A DNA stretch of 64,000 nt from Myxococcaceae bacterium (GTDB taxonomy: Bacteria > Myxococcota > Myxococcia > Myxococcales > Myxococcaceae): NCBI GenBank assembly GCA_016793095.1, contig JAEUJQ010000077.1, forward strand, positions 1 through 64,000, in the 5' to 3' direction. A program made the position numbers and the translations under genes. Below are positions 8,942-18,120 of the stretch, piece by piece. The first letter of the stretch is position 1; every line of letters begins with the position of its first letter. Below the pieces are notes generated by a model. The model searched no databases. It was not told the origin of the DNA and was given only the letters and a program-made list of their open reading frames with translations.

Positions 8942-11900
8942 ATGAACCCGCTCTTTCGCTTCGCGCTCGCGTCGAGCATGGCCGTGCTGCTCTTCGGCTG
9001 CGACGGCTGCCGGCCCGACATCAAGACGACGGTGTACGGCGAGCCACGGCTCCTCATCGAAGAGGGCGGCGTCAACGTCGAGACGACCGAGGTGAACTTC
9101 GGCTCGGTGCCCATGACGAAGAAGGTCACCCGCACCGTCATCATCCGCAACGTCGGCCGCGCGGACCTGCGCCTCGACGCCTTCGCGAAGGAGGGGACGG
9201 GCCCCGCGGTGCAGCTCGGCACGGCGGTCATCGAGCCCAACCCGGTCTTCGGCATCGACTTCGAGCCGTTCGACCTGCCGGTCGGCGAGTCGAAGGAGCT
9301 GGTGTTCTTCTTCCAGCCCCCGGACGACCAGTCGATGGCCCAGGTGCCGCACGAGGTGAAGCTCAAGCTCGTGCTGCCGAACGCCGACCCCAACGCGCCG
9401 CCTGCCCTCCTCACCCTCAAGGGGCTCGCGCTGCGCGGTGAGTGTGAGTTCCCCGCCCGCATCGACTTCGGCGCGGTGGCCCGCGGCGACACGTTCTCCA
9501 TCACCCAGACGCTCAAGAACCGGCGCATGGTGGACTCGTTCCCACGCATCGGTGACATCGCCTCGGCGGACATGGTGTTCGGCCTCTCGTCCGACTCTCC
9601 GCGCGGTGAGTTCACCCTCGCCCCGGGCCGCGACAAGAACGTCACCTTCACCTTCGCGCCCACAGAGACGCGTGACTACTTCGGCACCATCAAGGTGCTG
9701 CCGGCCGACGGGTGCCCCGAGGTGAACGTTCGCCTCGTCGGCAGCGGGGTGGACAACGTGCTCTCGTGGGCGCCCACCACGCTCGACTTCGGGTACGTGC
9801 AGCCGGGCCTCACGGTGCCCGGCGAGGTGACGTTCTCGAACCAGAGCTTCAAGGCCGTCGAGCTCACCAACCTCGCGACCCGCGAGGGCGCGAACCCCAG
9901 CAACATCTACCGGGTGACGGGCGCGAACATGGGCGACCTCACGAAGCTCACCATCCCGGCGGCGACCCGCGACATGGCCTCCAACGCCATCGTGCCCGGC
10001 ACCGCGAAGGCCACCTTGAGCTTCCGCCCCGCAGTCCTCGGACCGCGCCAGGCCACCTTCACGGGCCAGACCGATGCACGCAACCAGCCCAGCTTCACGG
10101 TGGCGCTGCGTGGCTTCGGCGGAGGCCCCGACATCGACCTGCTGCCGGCCAACACGCTCAACTTCGGGCGCATCGCGTACTTCTCGGGCTCCAGCGCCTC
10201 GGCCACCCGCAGGGTGACGGTGCGCAATGTCGGCACCCGCCCCACCCCGCCGGATCCACGGGCGAACCTGAAGCTCGGCGCCATGGGCGCGGGCCGCCCG
10301 TACTGGACGGTGACGGCGAAGAACCCGGAGTCGAGCCTCAGCGAGATCTGCGTCGGCCGCTTCGACCCCATGAATGGCTGCGCCAACGACCTGCCCTCGA
10401 CCGGCGCGGGCTCGTACAACCCTGCGGTGGGCCTCGAGGCGGCGGGCGCAGCGGCCTCGCTCGACATCCCCATCCGGGTGCAGCCGTCGAACACGACGGT
10501 CGGGGCGTCGGGCAACAAGGAGTGGGAGGTCACCTTCTTCTCGAACGACCCCGATGAGCCCGAGGTGCGCCTCACCGTGACGGCCCGTCCCGTGACGCTG
10601 CCGCCGTGCGCCTACACGGTGACGCCGGTGAGCCTGAACTTCGGCGTGGTGTCGCCCCCCTCCACGAAGGACCTCACCTTCCAGGTCTGCAACGTGGCCC
10701 CCGCGACCGCGACCGGTGACATCTGCCTCGTGACCAACATGGACCTCGGCGCCGGCAGCGACCCGATGTTCTCGCTGCCCGCCGGCTCTCTCATGGAGCG
10801 CGAGCTCGCGCCGCAGGAGTGCATGACGGTTCAGACGCGCGCCTGGCCGCAGGGCGCGCTGCCACCGACGCCCACCACCGTGAACGGCTCCGTCACCTTC
10901 ACCATCTCGGACCCGACCCCAGGCCGCTCGCAGCCGGTGGTGCAGCTGACCGCGACGCTGGCGCCGAGCTGTCTCGTCATCTCGCCCAACGCCCTCGACT
11001 TCGGCACCGTGCAGCAGGGCTGCAACTCACCCGACCGGACCTTCACCGTCTACAACGCGTGCCCGCAGCAGGTGCGCTGGGTGAACGCCGGCCTCATCGC
11101 CGCCGGAGACACCGCGATGCCGATGACGGCGAACTGCCCCGGCGCCACCTCGTGTCAGGAGTTCAACGTGGTGAACCAGCCGAACACCGCTGGCCTGCCG
11201 CAGTGCAACGTCGGCGGCGCGACGGGCCCCTGCCTCAACCAGGGCGGCACGCCGCTGTCGTTCCAGATCAAGTACCGGCCGGTGAACATCGGCACCGACT
11301 CAGGCGCCTACCGCATCCAGGTCGTCCAGGGTGGCCAGCAGGTCGACTACGTCGTCACCCTGCAGGGCCGCGGTGACACCATGGGCTTCAACACCGACAC
11401 CTTCAGCCAGGACTCGCGCCCGAAGGCCGACATCCTGCTCGTCATCGACAACTCGTGCTCCATGTCCGACGAGCAGCAGGCCCTGGGCACCAACTTCAGC
11501 TCCTTCATCCAGTACGCGGTGACGAGCCAGGTGGACTTCAACATCGCCGTCACCAGCACCGACGCCGACGATGAGCTGATGTGCCCCAACTGCGAGACGG
11601 GCGACTTCTGCCGGGTCGGCGGGGTGAGCGGCGGCAGCTGCGTCAACGGGAGCGGAGCCCGGATCCTGAGCAGCACGACGCAGGACGTGCAGACGCAGTT
11701 CGCGGACCTCGTGCGGCTGGGCACCAGCGGCTCGGGCATCGAGACGTGCGTGGCGCCGGCCGTGAAGGCGCTGACCGCTCCCAAGATCACCGACCCGGCG
11801 AAGAACGCGGGCTTCTTGCGCCCCGACGCCGTGCTCGCCGTCGTCTGCGTCACCGACGAGGCGGAACAGGCGAACCAGCCGATGAGCTTCTACATCAACC

Positions 11901-12319
11901 AGCTCATCAACATTAAGGGAGCCCAGCGCCCCAACATGTTCTCGTACAACGTCATCGGCCCCTTCACGGCGCTCGGGCCCAACTGCAACGCCGACGACTC
12001 GGGAGGTCGGCACGCGCAGCTCGTGGCGGCGACGAACGGTCTGCGCGAGGAGATCTGCACGCCGAACTGGGCGACCGCGCTCGAGAACATCGGCAAGGGC
12101 GCCTTCGGCTTCCGCACCACGTTCTTCCTCAACGGCACCCCGCAGGCGGGCAACATGGTCGAGGTCGCCATCGACGGAATGCCCCTGCCGCCGATGGACA
12201 CCCGTGGCGCCGTCGTGTGGCGGTACGACTCGGCCGTGAACGCGGTGGTGTTCGCGCCGCTCTACGTGCCCGAGCCGGGCAAGGTGCTGACCATCAGCTA
12301 CCGCGTCGCCTGCCTCTGA
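8942..12319 (+). CDS. Large lipoprotein with ASH/choice-of-anchor repeats and C-terminal VWA-like domain
   Basis: The 1,125-aa protein starts at the ATG at 8942 (AGGA just upstream), giving a lipoprotein signal (MAVLLFGC) followed by Asp (DGC). About six ASH/choice-of-anchor-D beta-sandwich repeats recur, each opening with a phrase such as LDFGYV, LNFGRI, LNFGVV or LDFGTV. The C-terminal ~300 residues are von Willebrand A-like, with a MIDAS-type DNSCSMS after KADILLVI. It is predicted to sit on the cell surface and may bind metal-dependent ligands. A paralogue with the same repeat order lies at 14209-17412 on the other strand. A strong hairpin follows the stop codon. Confidence 0.85.
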   Translation: MNPLFRFALASSMAVLLFGCDGCRPDIKTTVYGEPRLLIEEGGVNVETTEVNFGSVPMTKKVTRTVIIRNVGRADLRLDAFAKEGTGPAVQLGTAVIEPNPVFGIDFEPFDLPVGESKELVFFFQPPDDQSMAQVPHEVKLKLVLPNADPNAPPALLTLKGLALRGECEFPARIDFGAVARGDTFSITQTLKNRRMVDSFPRIGDIASADMVFGLSSDSPRGEFTLAPGRDKNVTFTFAPTETRDYFGTIKVLPADGCPEVNVRLVGSGVDNVLSWAPTTLDFGYVQPGLTVPGEVTFSNQSFKAVELTNLATREGANPSNIYRVTGANMGDLTKLTIPAATRDMASNAIVPGTAKATLSFRPAVLGPRQATFTGQTDARNQPSFTVALRGFGGGPDIDLLPANTLNFGRIAYFSGSSASATRRVTVRNVGTRPTPPDPRANLKLGAMGAGRPYWTVTAKNPESSLSEICVGRFDPMNGCANDLPSTGAGSYNPAVGLEAAGAAASLDIPIRVQPSNTTVGASGNKEWEVTFFSNDPDEPEVRLTVTARPVTLPPCAYTVTPVSLNFGVVSPPSTKDLTFQVCNVAPATATGDICLVTNMDLGAGSDPMFSLPAGSLMERELAPQECMTVQTRAWPQGALPPTPTTVNGSVTFTISDPTPGRSQPVVQLTATLAPSCLVISPNALDFGTVQQGCNSPDRTFTVYNACPQQVRWVNAGLIAAGDTAMPMTANCPGATSCQEFNVVNQPNTAGLPQCNVGGATGPCLNQGGTPLSFQIKYRPVNIGTDSGAYRIQVVQGGQQVDYVVTLQGRGDTMGFNTDTFSQDSRPKADILLVIDNSCSMSDEQQALGTNFSSFIQYAVTSQVDFNIAVTSTDADDELMCPNCETGDFCRVGGVSGGSCVNGSGARILSSTTQDVQTQFADLVRLGTSGSGIETCVAPAVKALTAPKITDPAKNAGFLRPDAVLAVVCVTDEAEQANQPMSFYINQLINIKGAQRPNMFSYNVIGPFTALGPNCNADDSGGRHAQLVAATNGLREEICTPNWATALENIGKGAFGFRTTFFLNGTPQAGNMVEVAIDGMPLPPMDTRGAVVWRYDSAVNAVVFAPLYVPEPGKVLTISYRVACL

Positions 12320-12341
12320 CGGGCTGACGACAGCCGAGGCA

Positions 12342-12387
12342 GCGCAGACGCCGGCCCTTCCACCGAAGGCGCCGGCGTCGTCTGCGC
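12342..12387 (+). terminator. GC-rich hairpin after the ASH/VWA gene
   Basis: A long stem GCGCAGACGCCGGC pairs with GCCGGCG...TCTGCGC (3-nt bulge) 22 bp after the stop codon. There is no clear U-tract, so it is a probable rather than certain intrinsic terminator. Confidence 0.5.
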
Positions 12388-12450
12388 GACCCACCGAGGG
12401 AGGCAGGAGCACAAGTTGCGGGCCGGGGCGTTCGCTCCGAGACTGGCCCG

Positions 12451-12879
12451 GTGCAGGCGTTCGGTCGTCGAGGCTTCTGGTGGTCGCTCATCGCGCTCGT
12501 CTCGTGCGCCACGCCGCTCGGCCAGGGCTCGTGCCCGGCGCCGGCGGGAGGCCCCTGCGAGCCGCGCCAGCAGAACTGCCCCGAGGGGTACTACTGCCCG
12601 CTCGCCGAGGTCTGTACGCGCGCGTGCGAGCAGACGAGCGACTGCTGGGTGAAGGTCGAGAAGGGGTGCCGGAGCAACGGCCTGCCCTACATGCAGCTGC
12701 CCGACGGCGGCACCTTCGTCGAGGAGAGCGACGACGGCTACTGCCCCGAGACGCGGCGCATGGTGTGCCTCGGGGGCTTCTGCCAGCGCGACACCTGCCT
12801 CGCCGACGGCGGCTGCGACTACGACCTCTACGGCCCGTCGCCGTTCAAGGGCAACCGCTCCACGGGGCCGGCCGAATGA
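12451..12879 (+). CDS. Cys-rich lipoprotein, hypothetical
   Basis: The 142-aa protein reads from a GTG at 12451. A short hydrophobic leader with VSC suggests a lipoprotein or secreted protein. It holds many Cys (EPRQQNCPEGYYCPLAEVCTR, then DCWVK, CRSNG, GGFCQRDTCLADGGC), a pattern likely disulphide-bonded outside the cell. The stop codon overlaps the next ATG (ATGA), so it is translationally coupled to a related small lipoprotein that shares the YC..AEVCTR.C motif. No function recognised. Confidence 0.7.
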   Translation: MQAFGRRGFWWSLIALVSCATPLGQGSCPAPAGGPCEPRQQNCPEGYYCPLAEVCTRACEQTSDCWVKVEKGCRSNGLPYMQLPDGGTFVEESDDGYCPETRRMVCLGGFCQRDTCLADGGCDYDLYGPSPFKGNRSTGPAE

Positions 12880-13196
12880 GGCGCCTCGCCGGAATGCTGG
12901 CCCTCGCAGTGCTCCTCGGCTGTCCACCGCCGCCGACGGGCACCCGCTGCACCCAGCACACGGACTGTCGCTCGATGGCGGACGGCTACTGCTCGCGCGC
13001 CGAGGTGTGCACGCGCGTCTGTGACCAGGCCGCGTGCCCCGAAGCGTACCGCTGCTCGACCGAGGGCCGCCGCCGGGTCTGCCTGCCGGCCTGTGAGAGC
13101 GACGCCACCTGCCTCGAAGGCTTCGTCTGCCAGGACGGCTCGGACGGGAAGGTCTGCCGGCTCGCCGAGGCGCTCAAACAACTGCCCGGGAAGTAG
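12876..13196 (+). CDS. Small Cys-rich lipoprotein, hypothetical
   Basis: The 106-aa protein starts at the ATG overlapping the preceding stop. The lipobox is VLLGC (about Cys16), then CTQHTDCRSMADGYC, RAEVCTRVCDQ, CPEAYRC and CLEGFVCQDG, a series of paired cysteines. This resembles the 'C..D.C..G..C' modules found in myxobacterial surface proteins. It is a shorter relative of the upstream gene, probably from tandem duplication. Function unknown. Confidence 0.72.
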   Translation: MRRLAGMLALAVLLGCPPPPTGTRCTQHTDCRSMADGYCSRAEVCTRVCDQAACPEAYRCSTEGRRRVCLPACESDATCLEGFVCQDGSDGKVCRLAEALKQLPGK

Positions 13197-13230
13197 CTCG
13201 TCGCAGCGATGAGGCGCGGACTGGCTCGAG

Positions 13231-13767
13231 TCACTTCGGCTGGAGCCACGTCTTCCAGACGAGGTAGGCGAGCACCCGGGTGCGAATGTCCTCTTCGGGC
13301 GGCAGCCTGGCGTCGTCGGGACAGGGGGACTCTGCCTGGCATGCCTCGAGGAACGACATGGCGCTGCCGTCACTGAAGACGGCGTCACCGCGCAGAATGC
13401 GCAACCTGAACCGCGCGTGGGCGCGAGGGTCTGCGGTGCGGGTGACGTCGATGGTCCACGTCGTGCCCTCCAGCGTGATGGAGGAACCCTCGCGGGCGAG
13501 CTTCCTGGAGGCGACGCGCACCTCCGTCGGGGTCACCTCGACCTTCGCCGCGCCGGCGTTGAAGACCCGGTCCCGGCTCTGCGCAGCTTCCAGCCGAAGG
13601 AGGACCCGGTCGTCCGGCTCCCGGGGAAACCTGATGCTCGAGACGAGGAACTTCACCGTCTCGGGCTTCCTGAAGTCGCGATCGACGAACGAGAACGTGC
13701 CGCAGGCCCACGAGGCCGAGCTGGCGAACGAGGCGAACACGCAAGCGAGACGGAGTGCGAGGCCCAC
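13231..13767 (-). CDS. Secreted hypothetical protein
   Basis: The 178-aa protein has a GTG start at 13767 giving an N-terminal signal peptide (LRLACVFASFASSASWA), then CGTFSF. The mature part is beta-rich (FLVSSIRFPREPDDRVLLRLEAAQ; VEVTPTEVRVASRK) with an acidic helical C-terminus ending in KTWLQPK. No family recognised. Probably periplasmic or extracellular. It lies immediately downstream of a decayed PLD-like gene in the same orientation. Confidence 0.65.
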   Translation of the reverse strand: MGLALRLACVFASFASSASWACGTFSFVDRDFRKPETVKFLVSSIRFPREPDDRVLLRLEAAQSRDRVFNAGAAKVEVTPTEVRVASRKLAREGSSITLEGTTWTIDVTRTADPRAHARFRLRILRGDAVFSDGSAMSFLEACQAESPCPDDARLPPEEDIRTRVLAYLVWKTWLQPK

Positions 13768-13797
13768 CTCAAGACAATACCTCGAGACCGTCGGGCG

Positions 13798-14144
13798 TCA
13801 GGGCCGGAGCCTCGGCAACTCGTCGAAGCCTGTCGTGTCAACGAGCTCGAGGGAGCGTCCTTCCCCGCGCAGCGGGAGCTGACGGGGTGAGCGCAGGTCC
13901 AGCTGCCGAAGAAGGCCATGGCGTTGGCCGAGCCGACGAACGCGACCCCCCTTGCGTGAAGGTCAGCGAACGAGCGCACTTCTGCTCCGGCTCCGCTCAC
14001 GTCGGCGACGAGCCTCGTGGCCTTCGGCCAACGGAGCACGGATTTGGGAGTCTTCCCGACGAACGCTACTGCTGCGTCCAGTCGCTTGCTCGACCGGGCC
14101 GTCCGGCGCAACTCCGCCCAGAGTTCGTTCCCCTCGAAGAGCCG
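13798..14144 (-). pseudogene. Decayed phospholipase-D-like domain gene
   Basis: The minus-strand frame from about 14144 reads ELWAELRRTARSSKRLDAAVAFVG, then VLRWPKATRLVADVSGAG and SFADLHARGVAFVGSANAM. This resembles a PLD-like phosphodiesterase N-terminal half, but the segment normally between LHARGV and the final VGSAN strand is missing, so the HxK motif is gone. After about 13915 the reading shifts frame and a plausible tail (SLELVDTTGFDELPRLRP, stop at 13798) appears. I read this as a gene broken by an internal deletion and a frameshift. Confidence 0.5.
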
Positions 14145-14150
14145 CTCGAA

Positions 14151-14188
14151 ACAAAGACGGCCGCTCGACCTCACGGAGGAGCGGCCGT
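14151..14188 (-). terminator. Rho-independent terminator after the minus-strand ASH/VWA gene
   Basis: A perfect 10-bp stem (GAGCGGCCGT / ACGGCCGCTC) lies about 20 bp past the stop codon at 14209. On the minus strand it is followed by CTTTGTTTC. Confidence 0.7.
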
Positions 14189-14208
14189 TCACCCTGCTGC
14201 GAGCCACT

Positions 14209-17200
14209 TCAGAAACAGGTGGTCGCGTAGTCCACGGTCAGCGTCTGGCCCGGCTGCGGCGTCGCGTTCGGCAGGAAGCGGATGCTGTTCGACGCCGCGT
14301 CGTAGGAGTACGTGGAGGGCGGCGCCGGCTGGCCGTTGATGAGCACGTTGATGGTGTTGCCTCCCGACGTGTCCGGCGTGTTGGTGAGGAAGAACTGCGT
14401 GCGGAAGCCGAACGCCGTGCGGCCGAGGCCCTGCAGCGCGGCCGCCCAGTTCGTGTTGCAGATCTCCTCGCGCACGCCGCCGGTGCGGGTGATGAGCGAG
14501 TTGTACCGCTGCGCCGAGCCGCCACCGTCGTAGATGCAGCCAGAAGGCGAGGACGGCAGGAACGGGCCGATGGCCGAGAAGGTGAAGTTCGACAGCCGGC
14601 TGAACCCCTTCACGTTGATGAGCAGGTTCTCGTAGTAGCTGGGCGGCTGGTTCGACTGGTCCTCCGCGTCCGAGACGATGACGACGGCCAGGTTCGCGTC
14701 CTGGCGGATGAAGCCCGCGTTCGCGCCGGCGATGTTCGGCGAGGTGAGCGCGCGCGTGGCCTGCTCGAGCGGCTGCTCGAAGCCCGAGCCCAGCGTGCCG
14801 ACCCGCACCAGCGTCGAGAACAGCGACTGCACGCTCGCGGTCGTGTTGGTGAGGTACTTGCCGCCCGCGCCGGTGGTGCGCAGCACGCCGTTGGTGGCCG
14901 TGTCGGTGGTGACGACGCCGATCTGGTAATCGACGTTGGCCGTCACCGCGTACTGGATGAACGAGGTGAAGTTGTTCGCCAGGTTCGTCTGCTTGTCCGA
15001 CATCGAGCACGAGTCATCGACGACGAGCAGGATGTCCGCCTTCGGCTGCCGGTCCTGCTGGAAGGTGTCGGTCTGCCGGCCGACGGTGTCGCCGCGGCCC
15101 TGCATCGCCACCAGGTACTGCACCGTCTGACCGGACTGCACGACGTCCAGGGCGACGGCGCCCGAGTCGGTGCCGATGTCGAGCGGCGAGTACCGCACCT
15201 GCAACGTCACCGGCGTGCCGCCCTGGCTCAGCGTCAGGCCGGTGGTGGGCACGTTCGGCGTCTGCACGAGGAAGAACTCGGGGCAGGGCTGGCTGCCGGG
15301 GCACGACGGCCCGCCCGCGCTCTGGCCAGCCGCCGACGCCATCGAGATGCCGCGAATCGTGATGGCCGTCGAGCACGTGTTGTAGATGGTGATGGCCTTG
15401 TTCGGGCTCGAGCACCGCATGCCCGGCGGCGGCACCGCGCGCACCGTGCCGAAGTCCAGCGGGTCCGGCGTCGCCGCGATGCACGACGGGCCCACCGAGG
15501 TGCGCAGGTCGACGCGGCCCTGCGGGTTGGACGGGTTGGTGACGTCGAAGGTGATGGCGCCCGAGAGGGTGACGAGGGTGGCCGGCGCGGGACCGCGCGG
15601 TGAGACGCGGACGACGAGCTGCCAGCTCTCCGAGGGCCGCAGCTCCTTCTCGACCGGCGGCGTGCCGACGAACGAGTAGGCCGGGTCGGAGCCCATCGCG
15701 AGCGCGAAGTTCGACAGAAAGCAGGAGTCGCCGCGGCCGGTGCCCTGGTTGGTGATGGTGATGGGCAGGTCCTTCGTGGTGCCGGCGGGCACGATGCCGA
15801 AGTTCGCGAGCTGCGGGCTCACCCGGTAGTTGCACGGCGGCAGCAGCTGCACCTCGGCGGTCACCTGCAGGGTGATGGACGGCTCGGCCGCGTCGTTCGA
15901 GTGAATGACGATCTCGGCCGCCTTCGAGCCCGACGTGCGGGGCAGCAGCGACACCTGCAGCTGCACCTCGTTCTGGCCGGCCACCGGCCGCAGCCCCACG
16001 CGCGAGTCGTACGAGCTCGCGAGCGAGAGGGTGAACTCGCCGGCCTGCGTGTCCATGTTGGCCGGGCGAATCTCGAACATCGGCGCCTGGCCAGCCATGC
16101 CGTTCAGGTCCACCTTGCCGAGCACCAGGTTGAAGGCCGGGTCAGGCATCGCCGGCGCCACGCCGACATTCTGCACGCTGACTCGACGGGTGACCGGCAC
16201 CGGGTTGCCCTGGAAGAAGGGCACGTGGCCGAAGGCGACGTTGGGGCGGGGCGTGACGCGGATCTTCGGGCCGCCGCCCGCGCACTCGAGCTGCAGGGAG
16301 CCGCGCGGCGTCTTCCGGGTGCTGGTCTCGAAGGACATCGTGCCGCTGCGGTTGCCCAGCGCCGCAGGCGAGCAGGCGACCTTCATCGTCACCGGCTGGC
16401 CGCCGCCGGGAATGGTCAGCTTCGTGTCGTCGGCCCCCTGCGGCACGACGTGCGCGTAGTCCTGCGCGCTCGACACGGTGATGTTGCTGAGCTGGATGGG
16501 TGCGCTCGCGGTGTTGGTGAAGGTCACGTCCATCACCTTCTCGTAGCCCGGCGGGACGAGGCCGAAGCGCACGGTCGAGGGGCTCCACGTCAGCACGTCA
16601 TCGACGCCAGTGCCCTTGACCGTCACCGTCACCGGCTCGCAGGAGGGGCCGGCGCCAGCGAGCTGAATCGTCGTCTCGTACGCGCGCTGCTCGGTGGGGC
16701 TGAAGGTGAAGAGCACCTTCGTCTCCTGACCGGCCGGCACCGCCACCTTGCCGCTCGCGGTGCCCTCGCCGAAGCCGAAGGCCGTCGCGTCGCCGCCCTC
16801 GAACGCGCCCACGGTGGCCTCGGTGTCCTGCTGGGTGGTGTTCTTGATGGCGAACGGCACCGAGAAGGTGTCGCCCACCGGCACGTTGCCGAGGTCGATG
16901 ACGCGCGGCAGGTCGCAGCTGCCGAGGTCGCCCTTCGCGAACAGCGTGAGGTCGGCGGTGCTGGCGGTCTCGAGCGCGCCATCGGCGTAGAGGCGAAGCT
17001 TCGTCAGGTACGAGGAGCGCCCGCCGCGCGGGATGAAGGTGACGATGAAAGACGTCTCTTCCGAGGCGGTCAGCGTCTTCGGGGCGAACTCGGCAGAGAA
17101 GGGCGCTGCGGGGTTGAGCAGCGGCGCGATGGACACCTCGTCACCCTCGAACCGGGCGAGCGCCGTCAGGGTCAGCGGGCCCGTGCCCACGTTCTTCGCG

Positions 17201-17412
17201 ACGATGACGGCCTGCCGGCTCTCGCCGACCAGCGCGTACCCGAAGTCGTACTTCGCGTCCCGGTCCACCATGCGGGCGAAGTTGGCGTCCTGCCACACGA
17301 TGGCCAGCTCGCCGGCGCTCGACTTGACCCCGTTGGAGGGCCGTCGGCACCCGTCGCACGCCGCGAAGGCGAGGGCTGCGAGGGCGACGACCGCGAAGGA
17401 CCTGCTGTGCAT
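14209..17412 (-). CDS. Large lipoprotein with ASH repeats and C-terminal VWA-like domain (paralogue)
   Basis: The 1,067-aa protein starts at the ATG at 17412 with AAGGGGAG upstream; the signal ends ALAFAAC with DGC following. The six ASH-type repeats (FGYALVGES, IDLGNVPVGD, RFGLVPPG, AFGHVPF, ANFGIVPAG, LDFGTV) occur in the same order as in 8942-12319. The VWA-like end carries KADILLVVDDSCSMSD, close to the paralogue's KADILLVIDNSCSMSD. The two genes converge on each other, forming an inverted paralogous pair. Predicted surface-anchored adhesin-like protein; ligand unknown. Confidence 0.85.
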   Translation of the reverse strand: MHSRSFAVVALAALAFAACDGCRRPSNGVKSSAGELAIVWQDANFARMVDRDAKYDFGYALVGESRQAVIVAKNVGTGPLTLTALARFEGDEVSIAPLLNPAAPFSAEFAPKTLTASEETSFIVTFIPRGGRSSYLTKLRLYADGALETASTADLTLFAKGDLGSCDLPRVIDLGNVPVGDTFSVPFAIKNTTQQDTEATVGAFEGGDATAFGFGEGTASGKVAVPAGQETKVLFTFSPTEQRAYETTIQLAGAGPSCEPVTVTVKGTGVDDVLTWSPSTVRFGLVPPGYEKVMDVTFTNTASAPIQLSNITVSSAQDYAHVVPQGADDTKLTIPGGGQPVTMKVACSPAALGNRSGTMSFETSTRKTPRGSLQLECAGGGPKIRVTPRPNVAFGHVPFFQGNPVPVTRRVSVQNVGVAPAMPDPAFNLVLGKVDLNGMAGQAPMFEIRPANMDTQAGEFTLSLASSYDSRVGLRPVAGQNEVQLQVSLLPRTSGSKAAEIVIHSNDAAEPSITLQVTAEVQLLPPCNYRVSPQLANFGIVPAGTTKDLPITITNQGTGRGDSCFLSNFALAMGSDPAYSFVGTPPVEKELRPSESWQLVVRVSPRGPAPATLVTLSGAITFDVTNPSNPQGRVDLRTSVGPSCIAATPDPLDFGTVRAVPPPGMRCSSPNKAITIYNTCSTAITIRGISMASAAGQSAGGPSCPGSQPCPEFFLVQTPNVPTTGLTLSQGGTPVTLQVRYSPLDIGTDSGAVALDVVQSGQTVQYLVAMQGRGDTVGRQTDTFQQDRQPKADILLVVDDSCSMSDKQTNLANNFTSFIQYAVTANVDYQIGVVTTDTATNGVLRTTGAGGKYLTNTTASVQSLFSTLVRVGTLGSGFEQPLEQATRALTSPNIAGANAGFIRQDANLAVVIVSDAEDQSNQPPSYYENLLINVKGFSRLSNFTFSAIGPFLPSSPSGCIYDGGGSAQRYNSLITRTGGVREEICNTNWAAALQGLGRTAFGFRTQFFLTNTPDTSGGNTINVLINGQPAPPSTYSYDAASNSIRFLPNATPQPGQTLTVDYATTCF

Positions 17413-17561
17413 ACCGGGCTCCCCTTGTGAGGTGCGCATACCTACGACAAGGTGAGGCCAACGATCCAGACCCCACCCCTGTGTGCGCCACTGGGAGACA
17501 CCGGCTGCCCCGTCAACGCGCAAACTTCGGAGGCACCAATGAAATCAAGCACATGACAGCG

Positions 17562-18098
17562 TCAAACCACGATGCCTTCCCATCGCGACACCCACTTCGT
17601 GGGGTGGAAGTCGGGGATCGGCTTCGGGGCGAGGAGGGGCGCTCCGTCACGCCAGAACGACCTGAAGGGCTTCTTCTCATTCGTCCGGTAGAAGTCGAGC
17701 AGGTAGGCGAAGTCGCAGGCGGAGTAGTCGCTGAGCCACTGGTCGAGGTCGGTGACCCCGGCTTCGTGGAAGAGCTGCACGGAGTAGCGGCAGGCTTCGA
17801 GCTCGTAGTCGCGCAGGCGGCGAATCAGCTCTTCTGACGGGTTCGGGTACAGGCGGTAGCCGAGCTCGCGAGCGGCCTCGCTGGTGTTCCACTGCACGGT
17901 GTGGCCGAAGAGGTGGGCGATGATGAAGAGGGCGCTCTCGACGTCCTCGTCGTAGTCGACGTGAATCTCAGCGCCGTCGAGATCGCCGGTGAAGGGGTTG
18001 GGCACGTCGCGGATGCGCACGGGAATGCCGTAGCGGTGCTCGATGTGGCGCTCGAGCACGTTGAAGACCTCGCGCAGTCGGGCCTCGGGTGGGGTCAT
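17562..18098 (-). CDS. Zincin-like hypothetical protein lacking the catalytic Glu
   Basis: The 178-aa protein starts MTPPEARLREVF at the ATG at 18098. It contains IIAHLFGHTVQW, an HxxxH pair, followed about 37 residues later by YELEACRYS, which could give a third metal ligand; the layout recalls IrrE/ImmA-type zincins. In a true HEXXH enzyme the second residue is Glu, but here it is Leu, so peptidase activity is doubtful. There is no signal peptide. It diverges from the SecD-domain lipoprotein with only 22 bp between starts. Family assignment is tentative. Confidence 0.7.
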   Translation of the reverse strand: MTPPEARLREVFNVLERHIEHRYGIPVRIRDVPNPFTGDLDGAEIHVDYDEDVESALFIIAHLFGHTVQWNTSEAARELGYRLYPNPSEELIRRLRDYELEACRYSVQLFHEAGVTDLDQWLSDYSACDFAYLLDFYRTNEKKPFRSFWRDGAPLLAPKPIPDFHPTKWVSRWEGIVV

Positions 18099-18120
18099 GG
18101 GTGGAGTAAACAGCCAGCGC

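Noticed and set aside
14017..15603. 528-codon plus-strand frame opposite the second ASH/VWA gene
   Set aside because: Composition is Arg/Ala/Val-rich without domain motifs; the minus-strand gene has clear ASH and VWA motifs.
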